Shown here piece after piece: positions 45,937-55,677 of a stretch of 64,000 nt of DNA. Position numbers and translations under genes: made by a program. Numbering within the stretch: the first letter of the stretch is position 1; each line of letters opens with the position of its first letter. Below the pieces are notes generated by a model. That model was not told the origin of the DNA, did no database searches, and worked only from the letters and a program-made list of their open reading frames with translations. The DNA comes from Vibrio qingdaonensis (GTDB lineage Bacteria > Pseudomonadota > Gammaproteobacteria > Enterobacterales > Vibrionaceae), in NCBI RefSeq assembly GCF_026191675.1, contig NZ_JAKRRY010000001.1:372001-436000 (forward strand), read 5' to 3'.

Positions 45937-46869
45937 ATGACAAAGAAGGTATTCGCAGTAATCGGGACAGGCGCTATTGGCGGATATTATGGGGCGAGAC
46001 TGCATCAAAGCGGGGAAGATGTGCATTTTCTTTTCAACTCTGACTTTACTCATGTTCGCGACCATGGTTTAACCGTTGACTCCCACTATGGCGACTTTTC
46101 AATTCCACCGAGCTTTCTGCAAGCCTATTCATCAAGTGAAGCGATGCCAAAAGCCGATGTCATCTTGGTTGCAATCAAAACGACAAGTAACCCGCTGTTA
46201 TCGAGTCTCATTGCGCCAATAGTCAAACCTAATACACTTATCGTACTGCTACAAAATGGCATTGGAGCAGAGCAAGAACTCTCTGAACAACTTAACTTAC
46301 CCTTTGTCGGTGGTGGACTTTGCTTTATCTGCTCTAACAAGATAGGTCCTGGGCATATTGACCATATTGATTACGGGAGACTGACACTCGGCGTGTATGG
46401 CGCTGAAGGACAGCCCCTATTGGAGCAAGTGGCACAGGATTTTCGTAACGCTGGCGTAGACGTTGATGTAGAAAGCAGTATTGTGGATGCACGCTGGAAA
46501 AAACTACTGTGGAATGTGCCATTTAATGGGCTTTCTGCCGTATTATCTGCCGATACCAAGCAAATCATGCAGTGTCCCGAACTCGTCACGTTGGCAAAAG
46601 AGATCATGCAAGAAGTTCAAGCGGCAGCAAAAGCGCTTGGAACGGACTTGCCTACCCCCTTAATTGACACCATGCTCAGCAACACAGCGGCGATGAAACC
46701 CTATCACACCAGCATGCTACTGGATTTAAAGAATCAGAGGGCATTAGAGCGACAATACATGTATAAGAACGTGTTAGACCTTGCGCTTGCTCATGGCGTC
46801 ACTATGCCTAAAACGGCGACGCTCTATCAACAATTGTGCTTTATTGACCCTGCAACAAGCCATGAGTAA
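45937..46869 (+). CDS. Putative 2-dehydropantoate 2-reductase (PanE/ApbA family)
   Basis: A 310-residue NADPH-dependent reductase of the ketopantoate reductase family. A Rossmann motif opens the protein (VFAVIGTGAIGGYYGARL), then DVILVAIKTT, LLQNGIGAEQEL and the catalytic-lysine region DARWKKLLWNVPFNGLSAVL, with a helical C-terminal domain. The ATG at 45937 follows AAGGACG, so the earlier ATG at 45916 is not used. Many family paralogues act on other 2-keto acids, so a true pantothenate role is not assured. Alone on its strand, no partner gene adjacent. Confidence 0.8.
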   Translation: MTKKVFAVIGTGAIGGYYGARLHQSGEDVHFLFNSDFTHVRDHGLTVDSHYGDFSIPPSFLQAYSSSEAMPKADVILVAIKTTSNPLLSSLIAPIVKPNTLIVLLQNGIGAEQELSEQLNLPFVGGGLCFICSNKIGPGHIDHIDYGRLTLGVYGAEGQPLLEQVAQDFRNAGVDVDVESSIVDARWKKLLWNVPFNGLSAVLSADTKQIMQCPELVTLAKEIMQEVQAAAKALGTDLPTPLIDTMLSNTAAMKPYHTSMLLDLKNQRALERQYMYKNVLDLALAHGVTMPKTATLYQQLCFIDPATSHE

Positions 46870-47027
46870 TTGACTATATACCGCGTAAATGGTCAATATC
46901 GGGTATTCAAAGACTATTACCCTAGCGTAAGTCATAGTACTCGCCAGCGCCTTGGTTGCAGACAAGTAGTAATTGTCCTCAATTATCGATAAACTGCGCT
47001 GGTCAAAACCCGCTATAGAGTAAATCA

Positions 47028-47258
47028 ATGAAACGTTTAGTCCTGTATGTCGCTGATAAATGCCCTCACTGTAAAGATGCCCAACGCTATTTGGATAGTA
47101 AAGGCTATAAATACCGTCTGACTAACGCCAAGATGCAAAGAGGACGCAAAGAGCTTCAAGCGATGGGCGCGCGTTCGATTCCAGTGATAAAGATCGGCGA
47201 TCAGGTCATGGTAGGTTGGAACCAAAAGAACTTTGACCGTATGTACAACTCAAACTAA
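47028..47258 (+). CDS. Small glutaredoxin-like protein
   Basis: A 76-residue single-domain thiol protein. The redox motif CPHC is at residues 13-16 (LYVADKCPHCKDAQRYL). The cis-proline is in ARSIPVIKIGDQVMVGWNQKNFDRM, which matches NrdH/glutaredoxin-like proteins of the GlrX type. It is short for the family but complete. It lies 158 nt after the PanE-like gene, on the same strand. Substrate unknown. Confidence 0.82.
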   Translation: MKRLVLYVADKCPHCKDAQRYLDSKGYKYRLTNAKMQRGRKELQAMGARSIPVIKIGDQVMVGWNQKNFDRMYNSN

Positions 47259-47346
47259 ATGCTAGGAAGGGGTTCCGATCGCGACTCAGATTTTGCATCC
47301 TGCTTCATCCTTGCGAATGATTAACCTCTTCCTTTGATCTCTAACG

Positions 47347-47374
47347 TCTAATCTCTAATCTCTAATCTCTAATC
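47347..47374. repeat. Four tandem copies of a heptamer
   Basis: TCTAATC is repeated four times without a mismatch (47347, 47354, 47361, 47368), preceded by a related TCTAACG. It is a short simple-sequence repeat in noncoding DNA. Confidence 0.95.
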
Positions 47375-47485
47375 CAGCCTACTCGTATAGGTCAAAATGA
47401 CCGAGTCAATGGCGATAATATTTCCTTACAAGTCTGTGAAGGTGAGCAACCTTTGTACTATTGATAGCTTTCGTTTTATCTAAAC

Positions 47486-47499
47486 TTGATACAAATCAA
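47486..47499 (+). promoter_or_regulatory. FNR/DNR-type box upstream of nosR
   Basis: TTGAT-ACAA-ATCAA is a perfect match to the FNR-family palindrome (TTGAT-N4-ATCAA), centred about 117 bases before the nosR start. It fits activation of nos genes under low oxygen or nitric oxide by FNR, ANR or DNR-type regulators. Confidence 0.82.
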
Positions 47500-47608
47500 A
47501 AACACCCCATTAACAACACCCTACTCTAACGCCTCACACCTGACCGTCTCATCGTGTTTATCTCTATGATTTATTCAGTCAGGTAATACGGATATAAAGG
47601 GAGCGCTT

Positions 47609-49726
47609 ATGCTAAGAATTGTCACGAAAATTCTAGTGTGTCAGGTGTTTGCTCTGCTGTTTATTAGTGTGCCCAGCTATGCATTATTTGTCAGCCCTCC
47701 CAAAGATCCCATACCGCTCATTGAACAAACCTTCCCTAGCCAAACTTCCATTTCAGACAAGCACGGCGATCCGCTCGTAAGAACCATTACCCATAACGAT
47801 GACGTTCTTGGCTACGCCTTTGAAACCAACGATATCGCGAGCATACCCGCTTACTCTGGCGAGCCAGTTAACATGCTCGTCATCATTGACCCTAAAGGCC
47901 GTTACCTTGCCTCTAAAGTCCTAGAACATCATGAACCGATAATTTTAGCTGGGATACCAGAGAGTAAATTATGGGCATTTAGTGATCAGTATGTCGGCCT
48001 GTCAGTGAAAGATCGAATTAAAGTGGGTGGTAAAGCAAACGAAAACTACGTACCCATTGACGGTTTATCCGGTGCCACTGTCACCGTCATGGTCATGAAT
48101 GTCGCCATTACGAAAGCGGCGACCAAGGTAGCTGAGTCTCTTGGCATCGTAAAACCGAGCAGCAATGTCATTCAACCTAAATCCACCATTAGAAAAGAGC
48201 AGTTTGAGCAGAGAAGTTGGTTAGAATTAACGGGGGATGGTTCCATTCGTAAACTGCTCATTCGCAAAGGCGCGGTTCAAGACGCCTTTACCGATACAGC
48301 TGCCGAAAATATTGAGCGCGTGGCAACCCGCGATAGAGAGCAACCTTTTGCTGAGATTTACTATGCGCAAGCTGACATCCCGACTATTGGGAAAAACCTA
48401 TTTGGCGAGCAAGAGTACCAATGGTTAATCAACAACCTCAAAGCAGATGAGCATCTTATTGCTATCTTTGGCAATGGCTACTCTTACAAAGGCTCTGGTT
48501 ATGTGAGAGGGGGAATATTCGACCGGATCCAAGTCAAGCAAAACAACAATGACATCTCTTTTCGCGATCTAGACCATAACCGAATCCTAGATTTGTCTAT
48601 AGCCGATGCACCGCGCTTTCATGAAATGTCTGTCTTTAAAGTGCAAGCACACCATGACTTTGATCCCGGTGCCGACTGGCAAATCGAGCTACTGGTACGC
48701 CGTCAATTAGGCGCGGTGGATAGTGTCTTCACCAGTTTTAAAGGGGACTATCACCCACTTTCACAATACGTCGACACACCAGCTCCAATAATAATAAAAC
48801 CCGAGCTTTCTTTAGCACAGCAAGTGTGGCAAGAAAACCAAGTAAAAGTGGGGCTACTTTCCATTCTCATTGTTGTCTTATTGCTTATTTTATTCTTCCA
48901 AGATTTCTTAGTACGCCACCCAACGTTCATGCACCGCCTACGCCACGGTTTTTTAATTATTACCGTTATTTTCATCGGCTGGGTCTGGGGCGGACAGCTT
49001 TCCGTCGTCAATGTTTTCACTTTCCTCAACGCCCTAATGACACAATTTTCGTGGGATCTTTTCTTACTCGACCCCATAATTTTCATGCTGTGGTGCGCAG
49101 CGGCAGTGACCATTTTAATGTGGGGCCGAGCCGTGTATTGTGGATGGTTATGTCCTTTTGGCGCGCTGCAAGAGTTGATCAATCAAAGTGCTAGAGCGTT
49201 TAAAATCCCACAATTCGAATTGCCATGGGCGGTGCATGAACGACTGTGGGCAATCAAATACCTTATTCTTCTCGGCCTCTTTGCTCTCTCTCTCGACTCA
49301 CTAGCACTCGCAGAACAGTTCGCAGAAATTGAGCCGTTCAAAACCACATTCTTGCTCAAGTTTGACCGTGAGTGGCCTTTCATTCTGTGGGCGGTGTTTT
49401 TACTCACTTTGAACCTATTTAACCGCAAAACCTTTTGCCGATACCTGTGCCCATTAGGCGCAGCCTTATCGGTGTCAAACAGCATTCGTTTATTTGATTG
49501 GCTAAAACGACGTCCAGAATGTGGCTCACCATGCAAAATCTGCGCAAAAGAGTGTGAGATTCAAGCGATTCACCCTAACGGTGAGATCAACATGCGTGAA
49601 TGCCACTACTGCCTAGATTGTCAGATCACTTATTCCAACGATGGGAAATGCCCACCATTAAAAAAACAGGCATACAAAAAACGGAAACAGAGCGACGCTG
49701 ATATCCCAGTAACACAGATTCCCTAA
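47609..49726 (+). CDS. nosR: NosR membrane regulator/electron donor of nitrous oxide reductase
   Basis: A 705-residue polytopic flavoprotein that supports NosZ maturation and electron supply. A signal peptide ([18 protein letters not shown]...SYA) is followed by a periplasmic FMN-binding domain (about 70-180) with the flavin threonine motif [12 protein letters not shown]. There are five or six membrane segments between about 410 and 640. The C-terminal end has polyferredoxin cysteines, [33 protein letters not shown] and CHYCLDC, for two 4Fe-4S clusters. A strong ribosome site precedes the ATG. It is the first gene of nosRZDFYL. Length is typical (700-720). Confidence 0.95.
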   Translation: MLRIVTKILVCQVFALLFISVPSYALFVSPPKDPIPLIEQTFPSQTSISDKHGDPLVRTITHNDDVLGYAFETNDIASIPAYSGEPVNMLVIIDPKGRYLASKVLEHHEPIILAGIPESKLWAFSDQYVGLSVKDRIKVGGKANENYVPIDGLSGATVTVMVMNVAITKAATKVAESLGIVKPSSNVIQPKSTIRKEQFEQRSWLELTGDGSIRKLLIRKGAVQDAFTDTAAENIERVATRDREQPFAEIYYAQADIPTIGKNLFGEQEYQWLINNLKADEHLIAIFGNGYSYKGSGYVRGGIFDRIQVKQNNNDISFRDLDHNRILDLSIADAPRFHEMSVFKVQAHHDFDPGADWQIELLVRRQLGAVDSVFTSFKGDYHPLSQYVDTPAPIIIKPELSLAQQVWQENQVKVGLLSILIVVLLLILFFQDFLVRHPTFMHRLRHGFLIITVIFIGWVWGGQLSVVNVFTFLNALMTQFSWDLFLLDPIIFMLWCAAAVTILMWGRAVYCGWLCPFGALQELINQSARAFKIPQFELPWAVHERLWAIKYLILLGLFALSLDSLALAEQFAEIEPFKTTFLLKFDREWPFILWAVFLLTLNLFNRKTFCRYLCPLGAALSVSNSIRLFDWLKRRPECGSPCKICAKECEIQAIHPNGEINMRECHYCLDCQITYSNDGKCPPLKKQAYKKRKQSDADIPVTQIP

Positions 49727-49800
49727 GCGGTGAGGTAACAGCATTATCACTGCATAACAGCGACATGTATCAGCCCTACCAATTTGAATGGAGACTCAAC

Positions 49801-51693
49801 ATGAGCGATGACAAAAAGACCCTCGACCCTGACAACATGCCCGTCAATACCGACCGGAGAAAGTTCTTTGGAAAAACGGCCGCCATTGGATTAGGTGTCG
49901 CAGCTGCGCCTATGTCAGCCGCCATGTTTGCCTCTATGGCGAAAGCACAGGCTGCTGAGTCGGGTAATAGCCCTTATGTTGAGCCCGGAGAAATGGATGA
50001 ATACTATGGCTTTTGGAGCGGCGGCCACTCCGGTGAAGTCCGTATTTTAGGTATCCCTTCAATGCGCGAGTTAATGCGAATCCCCGTATTTAATGCCGAT
50101 AGTGCGACAGGTTGGGGATTTACCGATGAGAGTAAGCGAATTAAAGGTGATAGCGCGCACTTACTATCTGGCGACTCTCATCACCCTCATATGAGTATGA
50201 CCGATGGTCGCTATAACGGGAAATATGTATTTATCAACGATAAAGCAAACTCACGTGTTGCCCGTATCCGCTGCGATGTCATGAAAGTGGACAAGATGAT
50301 CACCATCCCTAACGTGCAGGCCATTCATGGACTTCGCGTACAAAAGGTGCCTGAGACCAAATACGTCATTTGTAACAGTGAATTTGAAATTCCAATGAAC
50401 AATGATGGCAAGGCGACACTCGAAGACGTCAGTACTTACCGTTCACTGTTTAACGTCATTGATGCAGAAAAAATGGAAGTGGTCTTCCAAGTTATGGTGG
50501 ACGGTAACCTAGATAATACTGACGCTGACTATGATGGCAAATACTTCGCCTCTACCTGCTATAACTCAGAAATGGGCATGAACCTGGGCGAAATGATCAC
50601 CGCCGAGCGTGATCATGTTGTCGTCTTTAGTTTGGCACGCTGTGAAGCGGCCCTACAGGCTGGGAAATTTAAAACCTATAATGGCAATGATGTGCCCGTC
50701 CTCGATGGTCGAAAAGGATCCGAACTCACTCGTTACATCCCTGTTCCTAAATCACCGCATGGCATGAATACCTCTCCAAATGGCAAGTACTTCGTTGCGA
50801 ATGGTAAACTTTCTCCAACGGTGTCAGTTATCGCCACCGCTAAACTTGATGACCTGTTTAACGACAAAATTCAACCAAGAGACACCATTGTCGCCGAACC
50901 GGAACTGGGCTTAGGGCCACTGCACACCGCCTTTGATAACCGCGGTTTTGCATATACTACGCTTTTCCTAGACAGCCAGATTGTAAAATGGGATGTAGAA
51001 GAGGCCGTCAGAGCCTACAACGGCGAAAAAGTGAATTACATCAAACAGAAAATCGACGTGCATTATCAACCGGGGCATAACAGCACGTCTAGCGGTGAAA
51101 CGCGTGATGCGGATGGTAAATGGTTGGTGTCACTATGTAAGTTCTCGAAAGACCGCTTCTTACCTGTTGGGCCATTACGCGCTGAAAATGACCAGTTAAT
51201 TGATATCTCCGGCGACGAAATGAAACTGGTCCACGACGGTCCTACTTTCGCAGAACCGCACGACGGTACCATTATTCACCGCAGCAAAGTGAAACCAAGC
51301 AAGATATGGTCGCGAGAGGACCCCATTTTTGCTGAAACGATAGCAATGGCTAAAAAAGACGGCGTCAATGTGATGACGGAAAACAAGGTCATTCGAGACG
51401 GCAATAAGGTGCGCGTTTACATGACCTCTATTGCCCCTACTTTCGGCATGAATGAGTTTACAGTCAAACTCGGCGACACGGTCACCGTCGTCATTACCAA
51501 TCTAGATACCATCGAAGATGTTAGCCATGGTTTCTGTATGACCAATCACGGTGTACAAATGGAGATCAGCCCTCAACAAACCTCATCTATCACGTTTGTT
51601 GCCGATAAGCCTGGTGTCCAGTGGTATTACTGCAACTGGTTCTGTCACGCTCTCCATATGGAAATGCGCGGCCGAATGCTAGTAGAAGCGTAA
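49801..51693 (+). CDS. nosZ: Nitrous oxide reductase
   Basis: A 630-residue copper enzyme that reduces N2O to N2 in the periplasm. A twin-arginine signal ([16 protein letters not shown]) marks it as a clade I (Tat-exported) NosZ. The beta-propeller carries the CuZ histidines in [20 protein letters not shown] and others. The C-terminal cupredoxin has the CuA ligands in [14 protein letters not shown] (Cys about 611 and 615, His, Met). The start is the ATG at 49801 after GGAGACTC; an earlier in-frame ATG at 49768 would place extra residues before the Tat region. Directly after nosR; a stem-loop follows the stop. Confidence 0.97.
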   Translation: MSDDKKTLDPDNMPVNTDRRKFFGKTAAIGLGVAAAPMSAAMFASMAKAQAAESGNSPYVEPGEMDEYYGFWSGGHSGEVRILGIPSMRELMRIPVFNADSATGWGFTDESKRIKGDSAHLLSGDSHHPHMSMTDGRYNGKYVFINDKANSRVARIRCDVMKVDKMITIPNVQAIHGLRVQKVPETKYVICNSEFEIPMNNDGKATLEDVSTYRSLFNVIDAEKMEVVFQVMVDGNLDNTDADYDGKYFASTCYNSEMGMNLGEMITAERDHVVVFSLARCEAALQAGKFKTYNGNDVPVLDGRKGSELTRYIPVPKSPHGMNTSPNGKYFVANGKLSPTVSVIATAKLDDLFNDKIQPRDTIVAEPELGLGPLHTAFDNRGFAYTTLFLDSQIVKWDVEEAVRAYNGEKVNYIKQKIDVHYQPGHNSTSSGETRDADGKWLVSLCKFSKDRFLPVGPLRAENDQLIDISGDEMKLVHDGPTFAEPHDGTIIHRSKVKPSKIWSREDPIFAETIAMAKKDGVNVMTENKVIRDGNKVRVYMTSIAPTFGMNEFTVKLGDTVTVVITNLDTIEDVSHGFCMTNHGVQMEISPQQTSSITFVADKPGVQWYYCNWFCHALHMEMRGRMLVEA

Positions 51694-51707
51694 GCTTCAC
51701 GTCATAA

Positions 51708-51733
51708 CGCTCCCCTCAATATTTAGGGGAGCG
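51708..51733 (+). promoter_or_regulatory. Stem-loop between nosZ and nosD
   Basis: CGCTCCCCT (51708-51716) pairs with AGGGGAGCG (51725-51733), an 8-nt loop. It has no T run after it, so it is more likely an mRNA-stabilising or attenuating hairpin than a full terminator, and could keep nosZ transcript above nosDFY. Confidence 0.65.
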
Positions 51734-51756
51734 TATTGGGATTTTGACTCGTTAGG

Positions 51757-53091
51757 ATGATTTCATTGAAGCACTCTTTTTGGCTACTCATTGTGACTCT
51801 TTTCTATCATGGTATTGCCTTCGCCGCCGTCACGATGGTGAGTCCCAATGATGACTTACAATACGCGCTTAATCACGCCCAGCAAGGCGACACGATTGTC
51901 TTAACATCGGGGCGATTTTACGGTAATTATGTCATACCCAGACCCTTAACCCTCACCAGTCAAGGTGAGGCAACGGTCGATGCTCAAGGCATTGGCAATG
52001 CTATTACTCTCAAGAGTTCTGATATCGAAATCTCCAATTTAACCATTGTAAATTGGGGCAGAAACCTCACAGATCAGAACGCAGGAATCTATTCCGATAC
52101 GGAAGCTGAGCGCTTATACATCCTCAATAATCACTTAAATGGCGATGGCTTTGGCATGTGGATTCAACGAGCGCAACATATCACCATTGAAAACAACACC
52201 GTAGTGGGTAACCCAACATTACGATCCGCCGATAGAGGCAATGGCATCCAGCTGTCTACGGTAAAAAATGCCCTCGTCAGCGACAATACGATTTCTCAAA
52301 CACGTGACGGTCTTTACATTATTTCAAGCCAGCAATGCGAACTGCGCAATAACACCATGCACACGCTTCGCTACGGCATCCATTATATGTACTCACACAG
52401 CAATCGCGTCATTGGCAATCTTGCCTATAATACGCGTGCGGGTTTCGCATTAATGAGTTCAAAGCAGCTACAGGTGATTGGCAACACCAGCCGTGACAAT
52501 GAAGACTACGGCATGCTAATGAACTTCATAACCCACTCCACCATTAGTTATAACCAGATAAACAATATTTGGACCAAACCAGAGAATAAAGTGGTTGGTC
52601 GCGAAGGCAAGGGGCTCTTTGTCTACAACTCTGGATACAACGAAATTAGCCACAACATCATAGATACCGCTGAAATTGGCATTCACCTCACAGCGGGCTC
52701 TGAAAATGTCAACGTCACCGGCAATAGCTTCATCAATAATCCGATTCAAGTTAAGTATGTTTCAAATCAAGCGCAGGAATGGAGCATTAACGGCAAAGGA
52801 AACTATTGGAGTAACTATCTAGGATGGGATCTCAATAACAGCTCGACGGGCGACACCCCATTCGAGCCCAACGATGGCATTGATAAAATAGTTTGGAAAT
52901 ACCCAGAATCTAAAGTACTGCTCGATAGCCCCGCTATTTTGATGCTGCGCTGGATTCAGAAACAATTCCCAGTATTAAAACCATCGGGAGTGAAGGATTC
53001 CTACCCGCTCATGTCACCACCCAATCACTCAGAAAAACGCGAGCAACTACTGGCTCCAACAGCATCACAAATACAGGGGAGTCACTCATGA
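51757..53091 (+). CDS. nosD: NosD copper-site maturation protein
   Basis: A 444-residue periplasmic right-handed beta-helix protein (CASH/NosD domain) needed with NosFY to build the NosZ CuZ centre. Signal peptide MISLKHSFWLLIVTLFYHGIAFA. Repeating strands (IEISNLTIVNW, ITIENNTVVGN, NALVSDNTIS, LRNNTMHTLRYGIHYMYSH) span about 40-360, with the family pattern GIHYMYSHSNRVIGN. The end of the gene overlaps nosF by 4 nt (ATGA). Confidence 0.93.
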   Translation: MISLKHSFWLLIVTLFYHGIAFAAVTMVSPNDDLQYALNHAQQGDTIVLTSGRFYGNYVIPRPLTLTSQGEATVDAQGIGNAITLKSSDIEISNLTIVNWGRNLTDQNAGIYSDTEAERLYILNNHLNGDGFGMWIQRAQHITIENNTVVGNPTLRSADRGNGIQLSTVKNALVSDNTISQTRDGLYIISSQQCELRNNTMHTLRYGIHYMYSHSNRVIGNLAYNTRAGFALMSSKQLQVIGNTSRDNEDYGMLMNFITHSTISYNQINNIWTKPENKVVGREGKGLFVYNSGYNEISHNIIDTAEIGIHLTAGSENVNVTGNSFINNPIQVKYVSNQAQEWSINGKGNYWSNYLGWDLNNSSTGDTPFEPNDGIDKIVWKYPESKVLLDSPAILMLRWIQKQFPVLKPSGVKDSYPLMSPPNHSEKREQLLAPTASQIQGSHS

Positions 53092-54026
53092 ATCAGGCTA
53101 TCGTTCAACTCGATAATGTGAGCAAGCAATACAAAAATGTCTGTGCGGTTGATGCGCTGAGTTTCTCTATTATGCCCGGCGAGGTATTGGGGTTATTTGG
53201 TCACAATGGCGCGGGCAAAACTACAACCATGAAACTCATTTTAGGCGTCACACAAGCATCGCAAGGGAGCGTATCCGTCTTTGGCATGAATCCAAGCAGT
53301 CAACAAGCATGGCAAGGACGCAAACAAATGGGCTATTTGCCTGAAAATGTCAGCTTTTACGAGCAACTAACCGGGCTCGAAGTCCTCACCTATTTTGCTC
53401 GTTTAAAATCGGCGCCCAAGCAACAGATCACCGATTTACTCAACCAAGTGGGTCTGTCCCACGCACTACACCGACAAGTCAAAACTTACTCAAAAGGCAT
53501 GCGACAACGTCTCGGTTTAGCACAGGCTTTTCTTGGTAAACCGAAACTACTGCTTCTCGATGAGCCCACCGTTGGGCTCGACCCGATTGCCACTCAGGAA
53601 TTTTATCAAAGTGTCGACACATTAAAAAAAGAAGGGGCAAGCATCATACTTTGCTCTCACGTACTGCCGGGTGTCGAGCAGCATATCGATCGTGCGATGA
53701 TCTTATCTCAAGGTCGCTCAATCACCATTGGTACTTTGGATGAGCTGAGGTCACAAGCACAGCTACCGACAAAAATAAAAACCCGTGGGTTGAATGGTGC
53801 GATTTATACCAATAGCCAACTCGCGCAATTCGCGATTTCAAATGATCAGCTCTCTGTTCCCAAAGAAGAAAAAATTCGAGTGCTCAAAGCGTTACTCGCA
53901 CATGAATCGTTGAGTGATATTCAAATGGAGCCCGCTAACCTAGAGCAGATTTACCAGCACTTTCTCGGGTTAACACCAAGCACCAATCAGGACAAATTCG
54001 CTAAGCCGCAGGAGAACACACTATGA
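53088..54026 (+). CDS. nosF: NosF ABC transporter ATPase
   Basis: A 312-residue ATPase that powers the NosY permease for NosZ maturation. Walker A GHNGAGKTT, signature YSKGMRQRLGLAQ, Walker B LLLLDEPTVGLDP and the switch CSHVLPG are all present. The C-terminal 100 residues form the accessory domain typical of NosF. Start and stop overlap nosD and nosY by 4 nt each, so translation is coupled. Confidence 0.94.
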   Translation: MNQAIVQLDNVSKQYKNVCAVDALSFSIMPGEVLGLFGHNGAGKTTTMKLILGVTQASQGSVSVFGMNPSSQQAWQGRKQMGYLPENVSFYEQLTGLEVLTYFARLKSAPKQQITDLLNQVGLSHALHRQVKTYSKGMRQRLGLAQAFLGKPKLLLLDEPTVGLDPIATQEFYQSVDTLKKEGASIILCSHVLPGVEQHIDRAMILSQGRSITIGTLDELRSQAQLPTKIKTRGLNGAIYTNSQLAQFAISNDQLSVPKEEKIRVLKALLAHESLSDIQMEPANLEQIYQHFLGLTPSTNQDKFAKPQENTL

Positions 54027-54841
54027 ACCCTATTTTTGCCGTCGCGCTTAAAGAGTTTCAAGACGGATTGCGAAACCGCTGGTTAGTGTCCATCACTCTG
54101 GTCTTTGCCTTGTTATCGATTGGTATTAGCTATTATGGAAGCGTCGCCTCTGGTCAACTGGCAACACCATCGCTATCTTCCACCATTGCGAGCCTCTCTA
54201 GTCTATCCGTGTTCATTATTCCGTTAATCGCGCTGCTACTTTGCTATGACAGCTTTGTTGGCGAGCAAGAGTCTGGCACCTTACTATTATTAATGACCTA
54301 CCCTGTGAGTCATGCGCAATTGCTGTTCGGTAAATTTATCGGACAGGGAGGAATCATTACACTCGCAACGGTACTAGGTTTTGGTTCTGCAGGCGTTTTG
54401 TTAAGCCTTACCACACCAATTCAAGCCATTTGGGGGGCGTTTACTCTATTTATTATCACCTCTAGCTTACTCGGCTTGTGCTTCGTTGCACTGGCGTATC
54501 TCATTAGCCTTCTTGTGTCTGAAAAATCCAAAGCGGCCGGGGCTGCATTACTCACTTGGCTGTTTTTCGTTCTGGTTTTTGATCTTGTGCTACTTGGGGT
54601 ACTTATTGGCGGATATGAATTACTCGACCAACAGACGCTCGTGCAGATCATGCTACTCAACCCTGCCGATCTTTTCAGGCTCATCAATCTTTCCGCCCTT
54701 AATCAAACCGATGTGAATGGCGTACTCGCCGTCGCAATAAACAGCAGCCTATCAACGCAGAGCCTAATTTTCGCCTTGTTCGCTTGGATCTTATTGCCCT
54801 TAAGCGTGTCACTTTTCATTTTTAGACGTAAGCACTTATAG
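54023..54841 (+). CDS. nosY: NosY ABC transporter permease
   Basis: A 272-residue inner-membrane permease with six hydrophobic segments (ITLVFALLSIGISYYG, LSVFIIPLIALLLCYDS, GGIITLATVLGFGSAG, AFTLFIITSSLLGLC, LLTWLFFVLVFDLVLLG and the last FALFAWILLPLSVSLFIF). The SFVGEQESGTLLLLMTYPVS segment after TM2 is characteristic of the NosY/ABC-2 family. It overlaps nosF by ATGA. Confidence 0.93.
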   Translation: MNPIFAVALKEFQDGLRNRWLVSITLVFALLSIGISYYGSVASGQLATPSLSSTIASLSSLSVFIIPLIALLLCYDSFVGEQESGTLLLLMTYPVSHAQLLFGKFIGQGGIITLATVLGFGSAGVLLSLTTPIQAIWGAFTLFIITSSLLGLCFVALAYLISLLVSEKSKAAGAALLTWLFFVLVFDLVLLGVLIGGYELLDQQTLVQIMLLNPADLFRLINLSALNQTDVNGVLAVAINSSLSTQSLIFALFAWILLPLSVSLFIFRRKHL

Positions 54842-54854
54842 CAATAACAGACGC

Positions 54855-54908
54855 ATGCAACACAATAATAATCACGACAATAATCATCACAATACCGATA
54901 TACCTTGA
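54855..54908 (+). CDS. Possible 17-residue His/Asn-rich peptide between nosY and nosL
   Basis: ATG 54855 to TGA 54908 would encode MQHNNNHDNNHHNTDIP, in which four of seventeen residues are His and seven Asn, a composition that can bind copper. It has no ribosome site. A second frame of the same DNA reads as a hydrophobic stretch (IIITTIIITIPIYL) but lacks a start. Either may be chance; listed because of its place inside a copper-enzyme operon. Confidence 0.2.
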   Translation: MQHNNNHDNNHHNTDIP

Positions 54909-54945
54909 ATGACTCAAATCTCCAAAAGACAAAGGACGACGACTA

Positions 54946-55431
54946 ATGAATACCATCAAATCACTGTTTATCTCTATTTTTGCCTTGCTCCTTTTTGGCT
55001 GCGGAGAGTCGGAACAACAGCAAGTTATTCGACAAGCACAAGCTATCGAAAGCGCTGACGAATGCCACCTTTGTGGCATGGTCATCACCAATTATCCCGG
55101 ACCAAAAGGGCAAGCCTATCAAAAAGGCAGCGACACAACGGTTCGCTTCTGCTCCACCAAAGATATGTTTAGCTATATTTTACAGCCAGATAACCAGCGC
55201 CAGATCGAGCAGATCTTTGTCCATGACATGAGTAAAACACCATGGCAGAAGCCAGAAGATGAGTACTTTATTGATGGCAAAACAGCGTGGTATGTCATTG
55301 GTTCAAATCAAACCGGAGCAATGGGCAAGACATTGGCAAGTTTTAGTAAAGAGTCCGACGCCAAGGCATTTTCAACGGAATTTGGCGGCGAGGTCTATCG
55401 CTTTGACGATATCACTCTCGACAACCTGTAA
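54946..55431 (+). CDS. nosL: NosL copper-binding lipoprotein
   Basis: A 161-residue lipoprotein (LLLFGC lipobox, Cys near 19) that delivers copper(I) to NosZ. The family motif CHLCGMVITNYPGPKGQ (Cys pair and Met) gives the copper site, with FCSTKDMFSYIL after it and YVIGSNQTGAMGKTLASF later. No nosX (ApbE-type flavin transferase) gene follows, so flavin attachment to NosR must come from elsewhere. A good ribosome site lies 11 bases upstream (AAAGGACG). Confidence 0.93.
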   Translation: MNTIKSLFISIFALLLFGCGESEQQQVIRQAQAIESADECHLCGMVITNYPGPKGQAYQKGSDTTVRFCSTKDMFSYILQPDNQRQIEQIFVHDMSKTPWQKPEDEYFIDGKTAWYVIGSNQTGAMGKTLASFSKESDAKAFSTEFGGEVYRFDDITLDNL

Positions 55432-55504
55432 CGGACACACTGCATCAGCTTCACGTTAACTTTTCGGCTATTTCATCTAGCCGCTATCAAGGCAAATCCG
55501 TCCG

Positions 55505-55536
55505 GTCTGGAAAGAGAACCGCTACTCCTTCCAGAC
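55505..55536 (+). terminator. Stem-loop after the nos operon
   Basis: GTCTGGAA (55505-55512) pairs with TTCCAGAC (55529-55536) with a 16-nt loop, 74 nt past the nosL stop. No T run follows, so its terminator role is only possible. Confidence 0.35.
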
Positions 55537-55677
55537 GAGTGATAATACGTAGCTAGATTATTGCAATGCCGTAATAATCAATTACGCTTTCCGTACTTCC
55601 AAATCAATATTTTTTAATTATACTTCGCGCCACAGAATACGAGTTGTTTCGTGTTCATCTATGCGGCGTGTTGCTAT

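Larger units (their letters stand above)
47259..47608 (+). other. Regulatory region upstream of the nos operon
   Basis: About 350 bases with no ORF of note. It holds the heptamer repeat at 47347-47374, an FNR-type box at 47486-47499 and the nosR ribosome site (GGGAGCG). No other operator was recognised. Confidence 0.7.

Noticed and set aside
54822..55091. Minus-strand ORF of 89 codons with a hydrophobic end, opposite nosY-nosL
   Set aside because: It overlaps the well-supported nosL start on the opposite strand and has no ribosome site.
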